The position numbers and the translations under genes were made by a program. DNA of 64,000 nt from Amphritea japonica ATCC BAA-1530 (GTDB lineage Bacteria > Pseudomonadota > Gammaproteobacteria > Pseudomonadales > Balneatricaceae). The notes under the pieces were generated by a model, which saw nothing but the letters and a program-made list of their open reading frames with translations, made no database searches and had not been told where the DNA came from. This document shows, piece by piece, positions 55,907 to 64,000 of the stretch (its first letter is position 1; the number at the start of each line of letters is the position of its first letter). The stretch lies in contig NZ_AP014545.1 of the NCBI RefSeq assembly GCF_016592435.1, positions 3,480,693 to 3,544,692 on the forward strand. The letters are read 5' to 3'.

Positions 55907-58009
55907 TTACTCTACAGACTCGTCAGCTTCCAGATCACGCATTGTCAGTTTGATACGACCGCGAGGATCCACGTCCAGTACCTTAACCTTAATAACATCA
56001 TCCATCTTGATATAGTCAGTAACTTTCTCAATACGCTTGTTAGCGATTTGAGAGATATGCACCAAACCATCTTTACCTGGCAGGATGTTAACAAAGGCAC
56101 CGAACTCTTCCAGACGAACAACCTTACCTTCGTATACCTGGCCAACTTCAGCTTCAGCAGTGATCTCTTTAACTTTATCAACCGCCGCCTTAGCTGCCGC
56201 TTTATCAGCTGCATAGATGCGAACAGTACCGTTATCTTCAATATCGATAGTTGCGCCGGTCTCTTCAGTCAGAGCACGGATAGTTGCACCACCCTTACCA
56301 ATAACGTCACGAATCTTCTCAGGGTTGATCTCGAGCAGAGTCATCGCAGGCGCATTATCTGGCAGCTCAGGACGAGCATAACCGATAACCTTAGCCATCT
56401 CTTTCAGGATGTGAGCACGCGCTTCATAAGCCTGCTCCAGAGCAATATCCATGATCTCTTCGGTAATACCGGTGATCTTGATATCCATCTGCAGTGCGGT
56501 AACACCCGCATCGGTACCAGCAACCTTAAAGTCCATGTCACCAAGGTGATCTTCATCACCCAGGATATCGGTCAATACAGCAAAACGTTCGCCGTCTTTA
56601 ACCAGACCCATTGCAATACCCGCAACAGGCGCTTTAAGCGGTACACCAGCATCCATCATCGACAGAGATGCACCACATACAGACGCCATAGAGCTTGAAC
56701 CGTTAGATTCAGTGATCTCAGATACCAGACGGATAGTGTATGGGAATTCTTCCTGCGACGGCAGCACCGCAGCAACACCACGACGTGCCAGACGGCCATG
56801 ACCTACTTCACGACGACCGGTAAAACCGATACGCCCTGCTTCACCTACAGAGTATGGAGGGAAGTTGTAGTGAAGCATGAACGGATCGCGACGTTCGCCT
56901 TCAATCGCATCAATGATCTGCTGATCACGTGCAGTACCCAGGGTACAAGTAACGACTGACTGTGTTTCACCACGGGTAAACAGAGAAGAACCATGAGTTC
57001 CGCTCAGTACATCGATCTCAACTTCGATACCGCGAACAGTCTTGCTGTCACGACCATCGATACGTGGCTGACCATCGATGATACGACCACGAACAATCTC
57101 TTTCTCAAGCGACTTAAAGATATCGCCTACTTCACCGGCAGAAGGCTGACCTTCTTCACCGCAAAGTGCCGCAACAACTTTAGCGCGGGCATCAGACAGT
57201 GCTGTCTGACGCTGCATCTTGTCAGCGGTCTGGTAAGCAGCATTGATATCTTCGCCAACAGAAGCCCGAACCTGTTCGATCAGTGCTTCATTCTTAGCTT
57301 CAGGCGTGTATTCCCAACGTGGCTTACCGGCTTCAGCAACCAGCTCGTTAATCGCATTGATAGCAACTTGCATCTGCTGATGACCGAAAACAACAGCACC
57401 CAGCATCTCATCTTCAGACAATTCCTGTGCTTCAGATTCAACCATCAGAACCGCATCTGAAGTACCGGCAACAACCATGTCCAGCATGGAGCTTTGCAGT
57501 TCTTCGTAAGTTGGGTTCAGAGAGTAACCCGCGTCTTCAGTATAGCCAACCCGAGCACCACCAATAGGACCCTGGAATGGAATACCGGAGATCGCCAGCG
57601 CTGCTGAAGTACCCAACAGTGCCGCGATATCTGGATCGTTAACTTTATCCGCAGAGACAACCGTACAGATTACCTGTACTTCATTCATGTAACCTTTCGG
57701 GAACAATGGACGGATAGGACGGTCGATCAGACGAGACGTCAGAGTCTCTTTCTCAGAAGGACGCGCTTCACGCTTAAAGAAACCACCAGGGATACGGCCA
57801 ACAGCGTAATATTTTTCCTGATAGTGAACAGCCAGAGGGAAGAAGTCCTGACCTTCGCGAGCAGATTTAGCACCAACGACTGTACACAGAACCTGTACAC
57901 CGCCCATAGTAACCAATACGGCTCCGCTTGCCTGACGGGCAATGCGACCTGTTTCCAGGGTAACTTCATGCTTACCGTACTGGAACGTTTTAGTAATTGC
58001 TTGTGGCAC
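55907..58009 (-). CDS. pnp: Polynucleotide phosphorylase
   Basis: A 700-residue exoribonuclease: two RNase PH cores (about 10-230 and 320-545), KH domain with [18 protein letters not shown] near 565, and S1 domain with [33 protein letters not shown] near 622-654. It degrades RNA 3' to 5' with phosphate and also helps the degradosome. GTG start at 58009 ([12 protein letters not shown]) with GGAA 8 bases before. It follows rpsO, with a terminator and a stem in the leader between them. Confidence 0.97.
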   Translation of the reverse strand: MPQAITKTFQYGKHEVTLETGRIARQASGAVLVTMGGVQVLCTVVGAKSAREGQDFFPLAVHYQEKYYAVGRIPGGFFKREARPSEKETLTSRLIDRPIRPLFPKGYMNEVQVICTVVSADKVNDPDIAALLGTSAALAISGIPFQGPIGGARVGYTEDAGYSLNPTYEELQSSMLDMVVAGTSDAVLMVESEAQELSEDEMLGAVVFGHQQMQVAINAINELVAEAGKPRWEYTPEAKNEALIEQVRASVGEDINAAYQTADKMQRQTALSDARAKVVAALCGEEGQPSAGEVGDIFKSLEKEIVRGRIIDGQPRIDGRDSKTVRGIEVEIDVLSGTHGSSLFTRGETQSVVTCTLGTARDQQIIDAIEGERRDPFMLHYNFPPYSVGEAGRIGFTGRREVGHGRLARRGVAAVLPSQEEFPYTIRLVSEITESNGSSSMASVCGASLSMMDAGVPLKAPVAGIAMGLVKDGERFAVLTDILGDEDHLGDMDFKVAGTDAGVTALQMDIKITGITEEIMDIALEQAYEARAHILKEMAKVIGYARPELPDNAPAMTLLEINPEKIRDVIGKGGATIRALTEETGATIDIEDNGTVRIYAADKAAAKAAVDKVKEITAEAEVGQVYEGKVVRLEEFGAFVNILPGKDGLVHISQIANKRIEKVTDYIKMDDVIKVKVLDVDPRGRIKLTMRDLEADESVE

Positions 58010-58160
58010 GATTCTATTCCTTACCTTTATGCAAAATAAAAAAATGTCTGTGCAACGTTACACCGGCCTCTTTTAGCCAGTACTCTGCTGAGTTCTTTTC
58101 AATTAAAGAACGCACCAGAGTACAGGCTGGTTGGTGTCAACGCGTTACAGACTCATGGTC

Positions 58161-58182
58161 AAAATCCGCTTTTGCAGATTTT
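58161..58182 (-). promoter_or_regulatory. Stem in the pnp leader, possible RNase III autoregulation site
   Basis: AAAATC and GATTTT enclose GC/TTTT/GC, a small hairpin in the 200-base gap between rpsO and pnp. In E. coli the pnp leader forms a stem cut by RNase III and then used by PNPase to repress itself. The same role here is inference. Confidence 0.35.
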
Positions 58183-58215
58183 AAAAAGCACCGGGGTCAT
58201 CAATGATGACCCCGG
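58183..58215 (-). terminator. Terminator of rpsO
   Basis: Two 12-base arms (CCGGGGTCATCA and TGATGACCCCGG) around one base form a very stable hairpin, followed on the minus strand by TGCTTTTT. It starts 10 bases after the rpsO stop. Confidence 0.85.
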
Positions 58216-58224
58216 AACATTATC

Positions 58225-58494
58225 TTAGCGACGCAGACCCAGACGCTTGATCAGATCAGCGTAACGAGTAACATCTTTCTTCTTCAGGTAGTCCAGCAGC
58301 TTACGACGCTGGTTTACCATGCGGATCAGACCGCGACGAGAATGGTGGTCATGGATGTGACCTTTAAAGTGAGACTGCAGACCAACAATGTTGTTAGTCA
58401 ACAAAGCTACTTGTACTTCAGGAGAACCAGTGTCGCCTTCAGCACGTGCGTATTCAGCTACGATCTCAGCTTTCTTTTCAACAGATAATGCCAT
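58225..58494 (-). CDS. rpsO: Ribosomal protein S15
   Basis: An 89-residue protein, the usual S15 length. Segments: [62 protein letters not shown]. It binds 16S rRNA early in 30S assembly. ATG at 58494 gives MALSVEKK; an upstream frame start at 58521 would add nine residues and is not the family start. Confidence 0.98.
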   Translation of the reverse strand: MALSVEKKAEIVAEYARAEGDTGSPEVQVALLTNNIVGLQSHFKGHIHDHHSRRGLIRMVNQRRKLLDYLKKKDVTRYADLIKRLGLRR

Positions 58495-58618
58495 TTTTAA
58501 AACTCCAATAATAATATGCACACCACGTTGTGGTGGATTAATAGTCGCGTTGTACCGAGCATATTGTCAGTGCAACGTCAGATTGCCAGTGCCGCCTAAG
58601 CCACACCGGCAAATTCAA

Positions 58619-59575
58619 TTACAGATCCTGAGTACTCATTAACCGACGCGGCAATAACTGCCCAGCGGCATCGATTTCACCAATACCCAGAAACTTCTCA
58701 CTCGCGGCATCGCGGATGCGCACCAGTGGTTGTGCTGCAATATCTTCCAGCACGACTCGCTGCCCTTTACAAAGAGCATCGGTCTGAACATCCGATAGCA
58801 ATACCTCAGGGGCATCTTCAACCGGACTCCAGGGTGGCAATAATAACCCATCCAGATGCGTTTGTATCTGTTCTGCTGACGCATCCGTAGCCATATCCGC
58901 AACTAGCTGTTCTAAATCAGCTAGCGGCATCATATTCTCAGCCTTATAAGGGCCAGAATCGAGCCGACGCAACATCTTTACATGCGCACCACAGCCGAGT
59001 ATTTCACCCATATCCTGTACGATTGAGCGAATATAGGTGCCTTTACTGCAGCGAATATCCAGATCAACTTCATCGCCTCGAAAATCCAGCACTTCGATGC
59101 TATGCACCGTAATCTGTCGACTCTTTACTTCAACCTCAATACCCTGACGAGCCAGCTTATAAAGCGGCTGACCATTATGTTTCAAGGCTGAAAACATCGA
59201 AGGCACCTGAGTAATCAGGCCGGTAAAGTCACTTTGCAGTAACGTATCGATCTGCTCACTACTGAGGTTATCCGGCAATGGCCGCTCCTCAACAACAACA
59301 CCATCTGCATCGCTGGTATCTGTTCGCTGACCCAGTTTAGCGGTGGTGATATAACGCTTATCAGCATCCAGAAGAAACTGGGAAAACTTAGTCGCTTCAC
59401 CAAAGCAAAGCGGCAACATCCCGGTTGCCAGTGGATCCAACGCGCCGGTATGGCCAGCCTTAGCCGCACCATAGACACGTTTTACAATTTGTAGCGCCCG
59501 GTTTGACGAAATCCCGCCCGGTTTATCGAGCAGAAAAATACCATTCACCGGCCGGCCTTTTGCCCGCCTAGCCAA
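58619..59575 (-). CDS. truB: tRNA pseudouridine(55) synthase
   Basis: A 318-residue TruB. The signature LLDKPGGISSN (15-25) and catalytic GHTGALDPLATG with Asp47 are present, and the C-terminal PUA-like domain begins near residue 250. It makes pseudouridine 55 in the T-loop of tRNA. It starts 3 bases after rbfA. Confidence 0.97.
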   Translation of the reverse strand: MARRAKGRPVNGIFLLDKPGGISSNRALQIVKRVYGAAKAGHTGALDPLATGMLPLCFGEATKFSQFLLDADKRYITTAKLGQRTDTSDADGVVVEERPLPDNLSSEQIDTLLQSDFTGLITQVPSMFSALKHNGQPLYKLARQGIEVEVKSRQITVHSIEVLDFRGDEVDLDIRCSKGTYIRSIVQDMGEILGCGAHVKMLRRLDSGPYKAENMMPLADLEQLVADMATDASAEQIQTHLDGLLLPPWSPVEDAPEVLLSDVQTDALCKGQRVVLEDIAAQPLVRIRDAASEKFLGIGEIDAAGQLLPRRLMSTQDL

Positions 59576-59578
59576 AGG

Positions 59579-59977
59579 TTATTCTCCGTCTTCAGAATTG
59601 TTGTTACGGCCATCGGCCTGAGACGCCTGAATAATCAGGTCGTTCAGACGTCGACCACGGTCAACACTCTCATCAAAGTGGAAACGCAGTTGCGGCATCA
59701 CCCGCAGTTTGATCTTGCTGGACAACTGTCCACGCAGGAAACCCGCCGCATTGTTAAGAACCTTAAGCGATTCTTTCACTGCAGTGGCTTCATCTTTTCC
59801 ACCCATCGCCATCACGGTGATGTAAATATCAGCATAGCCAAGATCTTTGGCGATCTTCACATAGCTGATAGTTACCATCCCCAGGCGCGGGTCTTTAATT
59901 TCTCGCTGAATCAACTGAGCCAGGTCCTTCTGGACCTGGTCAGATATCCGCTGTGTACGACTAAATTCTCTTGCCAT
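59579..59977 (-). CDS. rbfA: Ribosome-binding factor A
   Basis: A 132-residue KH-fold protein: RTQRISDQVQKDLAQLIQREIKDPRLGMVTIS (residues 7-38) and LRFHFDESVDRGRRLNDLI near the C-terminus. It assists 30S maturation near the 16S 5' end. Between infB (18 bases) and truB (3 bases). Confidence 0.97.
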   Translation of the reverse strand: MAREFSRTQRISDQVQKDLAQLIQREIKDPRLGMVTISYVKIAKDLGYADIYITVMAMGGKDEATAVKESLKVLNNAAGFLRGQLSSKIKLRVMPQLRFHFDESVDRGRRLNDLIIQASQADGRNNNSEDGE

Positions 59978-59995
59978 GGTAGCGTCAATACACCT

Positions 59996-62527
59996 TTACA
60001 AAGTACGCTGAACTTCAACAGTGTCGAAGACTTCGATCTGATCGCCGACCTTCACATCATTGTAGTTCTTAACGCCGATACCGCACTCCATGCCCTGACG
60101 AACATCAGCCACGTTATCTTTAAAGCGACGCAGAGATTCCAGCTCACCTTCATAGATAACCACGTTCTCACGCAGTACCCGGATACGCTTGTTACGGAAG
60201 ACTGAACCTTCAGTAACCATACAGCCGGCAACAGCACCGATCTTAGGTGCACGGAAGACATCACGTACTTCGGCAATACCCACGATCTCTTCCTTGAACT
60301 CAGGTGACAGCAGACCTGTCATTGCCTGCTTAACGTCATCAATGATGTCGTAGATAACACTGTAGTAGCGCAGCTCAATCTCTTCACGCTCAACAATGGC
60401 GCGAGCCTGAGCATCCGCACGCACGTTAAAGCCGATCATGATCGCACTGGACGCCAGCGCCAGGTTTGCATCAGTTTCAGCTATACCACCGACACCGCCG
60501 GATACGATATTAACCTTAACTTCATCGGTGCTCAGATCCATCAAAGAGGCATTCAATGCTTCAAGTGAACCACGTACATCCGCTTTCAGAATGATATTAA
60601 GAGTCTTAACATCACCTGCCTGCATATTTTCAAACAGGTTCTCAAGCTTAGCCTGCTGTTGACGCTGCAGTTTAACTTCACGGTATTTGCCCTGACGGAA
60701 CAATGCGACTTCACGCGCTTTCTTCTCGTTAGAAACAACGGTGAACTCTTCACCAGCACCCGGTGTGCCATCCAAACCGAGAATCTCGACAGGAATAGAA
60801 GGGCCTGCCGCTTTTACCGGCTTACCATTCTCATCCAGCATCGCCCGTACACGACCATACTGCAGGCCTGCCAGAACGATATCACCCTGATTCAGGGTAC
60901 CGTTCTGTACCAGCAGAGTCGCAACAGGGCCACGACCTTTGTCCAGACGGGATTCAACCACAACACCACGACCAGAAGCCTCAGGAATGGCTGTCAGCTC
61001 AAGCAGTTCAGATTGCAACAGAACCGCATCTAAAAGCTGATCGATACCTTCACCGGTCTTAGCTGACACGTTTACAAACTGAACATCGCCACCCCAATCC
61101 TCAGGGATAACATCGCGCTGAGCCAGTTCGTTTTTAACACGATCCGGGTCTGCATCTTCTTTATCAATCTTGTTAACTGCTATAACCAGCGGAACACCTG
61201 CTGCTTTAGCGTGATCAACCGCTTCTTCAGTCTGTGGCATTACACCATCATCTGCTGCAACAACAAGGATTACGATATCGGTTAACTGGGCACCACGGGC
61301 ACGCATAGCGGTAAAGGCAGCGTGTCCAGGCGTATCCAGGAAGCTCACCATGCCATGACCGGTTTCAACGTGGTAGGCACCAATATGCTGGGTAATACCA
61401 CCGGACTCGCCTGCCGCAACGCGGGTTTCACGAATATAATCCAGCAACGATGTTTTACCGTGGTCTACGTGGCCCATTACAGTCACAACCGGAGCTCGTT
61501 CAACCTGTTCACCAGCGATCTCTTCAGCGGCGCCAGATGTTTGGTTAAGCTGATCTTCTACGGTATTCTCTGCCATCGGAACAGCCGTATGACCCATCTC
61601 TTCAACGACCAGCGTTGCAGTATCCTGATCGATCACAGAGTTGATAGTCGCCATCGCGCCCATCTTAAACATTACCTTGATCAGATCAGCCGCTTTCACT
61701 GACATCTTCTTAGCCAGTTCTGCAACCGTAATAGACTCAGGAATACCTACTTCATGAATCACTGGAGCTGTAGGTTTCTCAAACGCCTGAACGTTAGAGC
61801 TGGTCATACCACGCTGAACCGGCTTACCACGACGATTACCGTCGCGACCGCCCGGCTTGCGTGACAAGCGCTTATCATTGCCTCTGCGACCCGCTGCAGG
61901 CTTATCCTGGCTACGGAAATTTTTCTTGCGATCAGGCTTAGGCGTTGCCGCCGCTGGAGCAGGAGCTCCTGCAGTTTTGGCAGCCCCTGCAGCCGCAGGT
62001 TTAGCTGCTGCTGGCTTCTTAGGCGCAGCCGCTGGCTTTTTAGGCGTAGCAGCTGGTGCCGCAGCCCGGTTAGCTTTTGCTTTCGCTTCAGCTTCAGCTT
62101 TCAGACGCGCATCTTCACGCTGCTTTTCCTGCGCTGCCTGTAACTCAGTATCGCGACGCGCCTGATCCTTCAATTCAGTTTGAAGACTAGAACCTTTCGC
62201 CTCCTGAACCGGCGTCTCTTCAACGTCAGAGCGCTTCACATAAGTACGTTTCTTCCGCACTTCTACATTGATAGTTTTCTTACCAGCCGCGCCCGATACT
62301 TTAAGCTGACTTGTCGTCTTACGCTTTAATGTAATTTTCTTCGGCTCGCCATCGGATTTTTCACCGTGGCTGCGTTTCAAGTGATTAAGCAGTTTCTGAC
62401 GCTCATCTTCCGTTACGGAAGCAACTTCATTTTTGCCTGCAATACCTGCTTGTTTCATCTGCGTAAGCAAACGATCAACGGGAACGCCAACTACTTCGGC
62501 AAGCTGTTTTACTGTGACTTCTGCCAT
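59996..62527 (-). CDS. infB: Translation initiation factor IF-2
   Basis: An 843-residue GTPase. Order: IF2_N domain ([21 protein letters not shown]), then a long Lys/Ala/Pro-rich linker with repeated AAPKKPAAA-like units (about 130-205). The G domain follows with [12 protein letters not shown] (G1), DTPGHAAF (G3) and NKIDK (G4), then the C-terminal beta-barrel domains. It brings initiator tRNA to the ribosome. Stop is 18 bases before rbfA; start is 23 bases after nusA. Confidence 0.97.
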   Translation of the reverse strand: MAEVTVKQLAEVVGVPVDRLLTQMKQAGIAGKNEVASVTEDERQKLLNHLKRSHGEKSDGEPKKITLKRKTTSQLKVSGAAGKKTINVEVRKKRTYVKRSDVEETPVQEAKGSSLQTELKDQARRDTELQAAQEKQREDARLKAEAEAKAKANRAAAPAATPKKPAAAPKKPAAAKPAAAGAAKTAGAPAPAAATPKPDRKKNFRSQDKPAAGRRGNDKRLSRKPGGRDGNRRGKPVQRGMTSSNVQAFEKPTAPVIHEVGIPESITVAELAKKMSVKAADLIKVMFKMGAMATINSVIDQDTATLVVEEMGHTAVPMAENTVEDQLNQTSGAAEEIAGEQVERAPVVTVMGHVDHGKTSLLDYIRETRVAAGESGGITQHIGAYHVETGHGMVSFLDTPGHAAFTAMRARGAQLTDIVILVVAADDGVMPQTEEAVDHAKAAGVPLVIAVNKIDKEDADPDRVKNELAQRDVIPEDWGGDVQFVNVSAKTGEGIDQLLDAVLLQSELLELTAIPEASGRGVVVESRLDKGRGPVATLLVQNGTLNQGDIVLAGLQYGRVRAMLDENGKPVKAAGPSIPVEILGLDGTPGAGEEFTVVSNEKKAREVALFRQGKYREVKLQRQQQAKLENLFENMQAGDVKTLNIILKADVRGSLEALNASLMDLSTDEVKVNIVSGGVGGIAETDANLALASSAIMIGFNVRADAQARAIVEREEIELRYYSVIYDIIDDVKQAMTGLLSPEFKEEIVGIAEVRDVFRAPKIGAVAGCMVTEGSVFRNKRIRVLRENVVIYEGELESLRRFKDNVADVRQGMECGIGVKNYNDVKVGDQIEVFDTVEVQRTL

Positions 62528-62550
62528 CTGGGTTTATCTCCTCCGTTGAC

Positions 62551-64000
62551 TTATTCTTCGTCCGCAAACCATGGGGCGCGCGCAGTCATGATCAGCGCTG
62601 CAGCCTTCTCTTTATCCAGCTCTTCAATATCAAGCAGGTCTTCAACCGCTTGCTCAGCCAGATCTTCCATGGTTACGATACCTTTACTGGCCAAAACAAA
62701 AGCCAGGTGACGCTCCATACCTTCCATTTCCAGCAAATCCTGAGCAGGTTCGGCATTATCAAGAACCTCCTCGCTTGCGATCGCCAGATTCAGTAGAGCA
62801 TCCTTAGCGCGGGTGCGCAGCTCATCAACAATATCTTCATCGAAACCATCAATTTCGAGCATCTCTTCTGCTGGCACATAAGCCACCTCTTCAAGAGAGG
62901 TAAAGCCTTCATCTACCAGTACTTCTGCAATATCATCATCCACATCAAGGTGTTTAACGAAAATTTCCAGAATAGAGCCAGCCTCAGACTGCTGCTTCTC
63001 AGCCGCTTCATCTTCGGTCATGACATTGAGTTTCCAGTCGGTCAATTCAGATGCCAGACGAACGTTCTGTCCACCGCGACCGATAGCCATTGCCAGATTC
63101 TCTTCAGCAACAGCAACATCCATAGAGCGGGAATCTTCATCCACTACAATAGAAGCGACTTCAGCCGGAGACATTGCGTTAAGCACCAACTGAGCTGGGT
63201 TATCATCCCAAAGAATGATATCAACACGCTCACCGCTCAACTCATTAGACACCGCCTGAACCCGGGCACCACGCATACCAACGCAAGCACCAACTGGATC
63301 AATTCGACCATCATTCGTTTTTACAGCGATCTTAGCGCGAGAACCCGGATCACGAGAAGCCGCACGAATTTCGATAACTTCTTCCGATATTTCTGGCACT
63401 TCGATGCGGAACAGTTCAATCAACATCTCGGGACAACTGCGGCTCATCGCCAACTGCGGCCCACGTCCTTCGGTGCGGATCTCGTTCAATACAGCACGAA
63501 CACGATCACCCATCCGATATGTTTCACGCGGCAACAACTGGTCCCGTGGTAATACCGCTTCAGCGTTATTACCCAGGTCCATAATAATATTGTCCCGTGT
63601 TACTTTCTTGACTGTGCCAGAAATCAACTCACCCAGGCGACCACTATACAAAGCGACCACTTTAGCGCGTTCAGCTTCACGCACTTTCTGAACAATAACT
63701 TGCTTGGCGGTCTGGGCAGCGATACGACCAAACTTTACAGATTCCACTTCTTCCTCGTGGATATCACCAGGCTGAAGACTTTTATCAATCTCCTCAACCT
63801 CTTCCATGTTCAACTCGGTGCCTAGCATCGGCACACCTTCGTTGCTCACTACAGTCCAGCGACGAAACGTTTGATAACCTCCGCTGGTGCGGTCAATTAC
63901 AACGCGAATATCCGCTTCTTCGTCATAACGTTTCTTGGTTGCAGTTGCCAACGCCAACTCAATCGCTTCAAAAATAATCTCTTTAGAGACATCTTTTTCG
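62551..64000 (-). CDS. nusA: Transcription termination/antitermination factor NusA (5' end outside window)
   Basis: The frame is open to the window edge (reading [14 protein letters not shown] into the visible Met-Ala-Leu-Ala), so the first 15-20 codons are missing; the Met at 63957 is internal. Domains: N-terminal polymerase-binding, S1 ([26 protein letters not shown]), KH1 and KH2 ([28 protein letters not shown] and [12 protein letters not shown]), then two acidic C-terminal repeats typical of gammaproteobacteria. It binds RNA polymerase in pausing and antitermination. First visible gene of the nusA-infB-rbfA-truB-rpsO-pnp cluster. Confidence 0.97.
   Translation of the reverse strand, partial: EKDVSKEIIFEAIELALATATKKRYDEEADIRVVIDRTSGGYQTFRRWTVVSNEGVPMLGTELNMEEVEEIDKSLQPGDIHEEEVESVKFGRIAAQTAKQVIVQKVREAERAKVVALYSGRLGELISGTVKKVTRDNIIMDLGNNAEAVLPRDQLLPRETYRMGDRVRAVLNEIRTEGRGPQLAMSRSCPEMLIELFRIEVPEISEEVIEIRAASRDPGSRAKIAVKTNDGRIDPVGACVGMRGARVQAVSNELSGERVDIILWDDNPAQLVLNAMSPAEVASIVVDEDSRSMDVAVAEENLAMAIGRGGQNVRLASELTDWKLNVMTEDEAAEKQQSEAGSILEIFVKHLDVDDDIAEVLVDEGFTSLEEVAYVPAEEMLEIDGFDEDIVDELRTRAKDALLNLAIASEEVLDNAEPAQDLLEMEGMERHLAFVLASKGIVTMEDLAEQAVEDLLDIEELDKEKAAALIMTARAPWFADEE

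Noticed and set aside
63957-64000. Start of nusA at the Met at 63957
   Set aside because: The frame continues to the window edge with the conserved EIIFEAIE segment that precedes this position in NusA, so the true start is outside.

Overview
The window looks like the core chromosome of a marine gammaproteobacterium, most likely an Oceanospirillaceae-type organism (Amphritea, Neptuniibacter or Marinobacterium relatives). This rests on gene order: tyrS / M23 peptidase / anmK / erpA / argC, dksA-gluQ-cbrX-cbrA-cbrB-crcZ-pcnB-folK-panB-panC, and nusA-infB-rbfA-truB-rpsO-pnp are the arrangements familiar from Pseudomonas and its marine relatives. The genus call is an inference. No rRNA, tRNA, CRISPR array, insertion sequence or prophage was recognised.

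Layout. 1-5.3 kb: a partial glutamine amidotransferase, a UbiM-like flavin hydroxylase, the LysR regulator IlvY, an EamA exporter / thioesterase / PhnN group and a small predicted exported protein. 5.5-8.1 kb: acetolactate synthase (ilvI-ilvH) behind a roughly 300-nt leader with competing hairpins. 8.2-16.1 kb: a hypothetical gene, tyrS, a murein endopeptidase, anmK (broken by one extra C in a C7 run), erpA, argC and a ClC chloride channel. 16.1-18.8 kb: thiE, hemL and a membrane protein. 18.8-20.6 kb: two unrelated small lipoproteins in sparsely coding DNA. 20.6-28.4 kb: a complete nitric oxide reductase block (norC, norB, a polyferredoxin, norE, norF, norQ, norD) followed by a Dnr-type regulator. 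An FNR/Dnr box lies between norC and a divergent small membrane-protein gene. 28.4-33 kb: a PBP1b with a TPR lipoprotein that resembles LpoP, and a two-domain kinase-like protein. 33-38 kb: haem-type ABC transporter parts with TonB, a Rieske ferredoxin, sfsA and an aminotransferase.

38-48.4 kb is the CbrAB carbon-nitrogen control locus. Between cbrB and pcnB there is a four-half-site activator region, an IHF-consensus site, a -24/-12 promoter and an A-rich RNA candidate that fits CrcZ. panB and panC follow. 48.6-53.3 kb: thiolase, a tandem-domain pterin synthase, rsuA, rsmC and a YciC-like membrane protein. 53.3-55.4 kb is the most accessory-looking part: an array of triloop palindromes joined by CTAGA linkers, a lone PD-(D/E)XK nuclease-like gene with a direct-repeat candidate operator, a secreted thioredoxin, two diverged copies of another palindromic element, and a Fur-box-preceded four-cysteine protein. 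55.4-64 kb: creA, then pnp, rpsO, truB, rbfA, infB and the 3' part of nusA.

The main items for a second look are the CTAGA-linked palindromes (53313-53410) and the related pair at 54.6-54.9 kb, the CrcZ-type locus, the complementary half-sites in the tandem pterin synthase, the anmK frameshift and the ilvI leader. All family assignments come from reading motifs and gene order; no database search was run.
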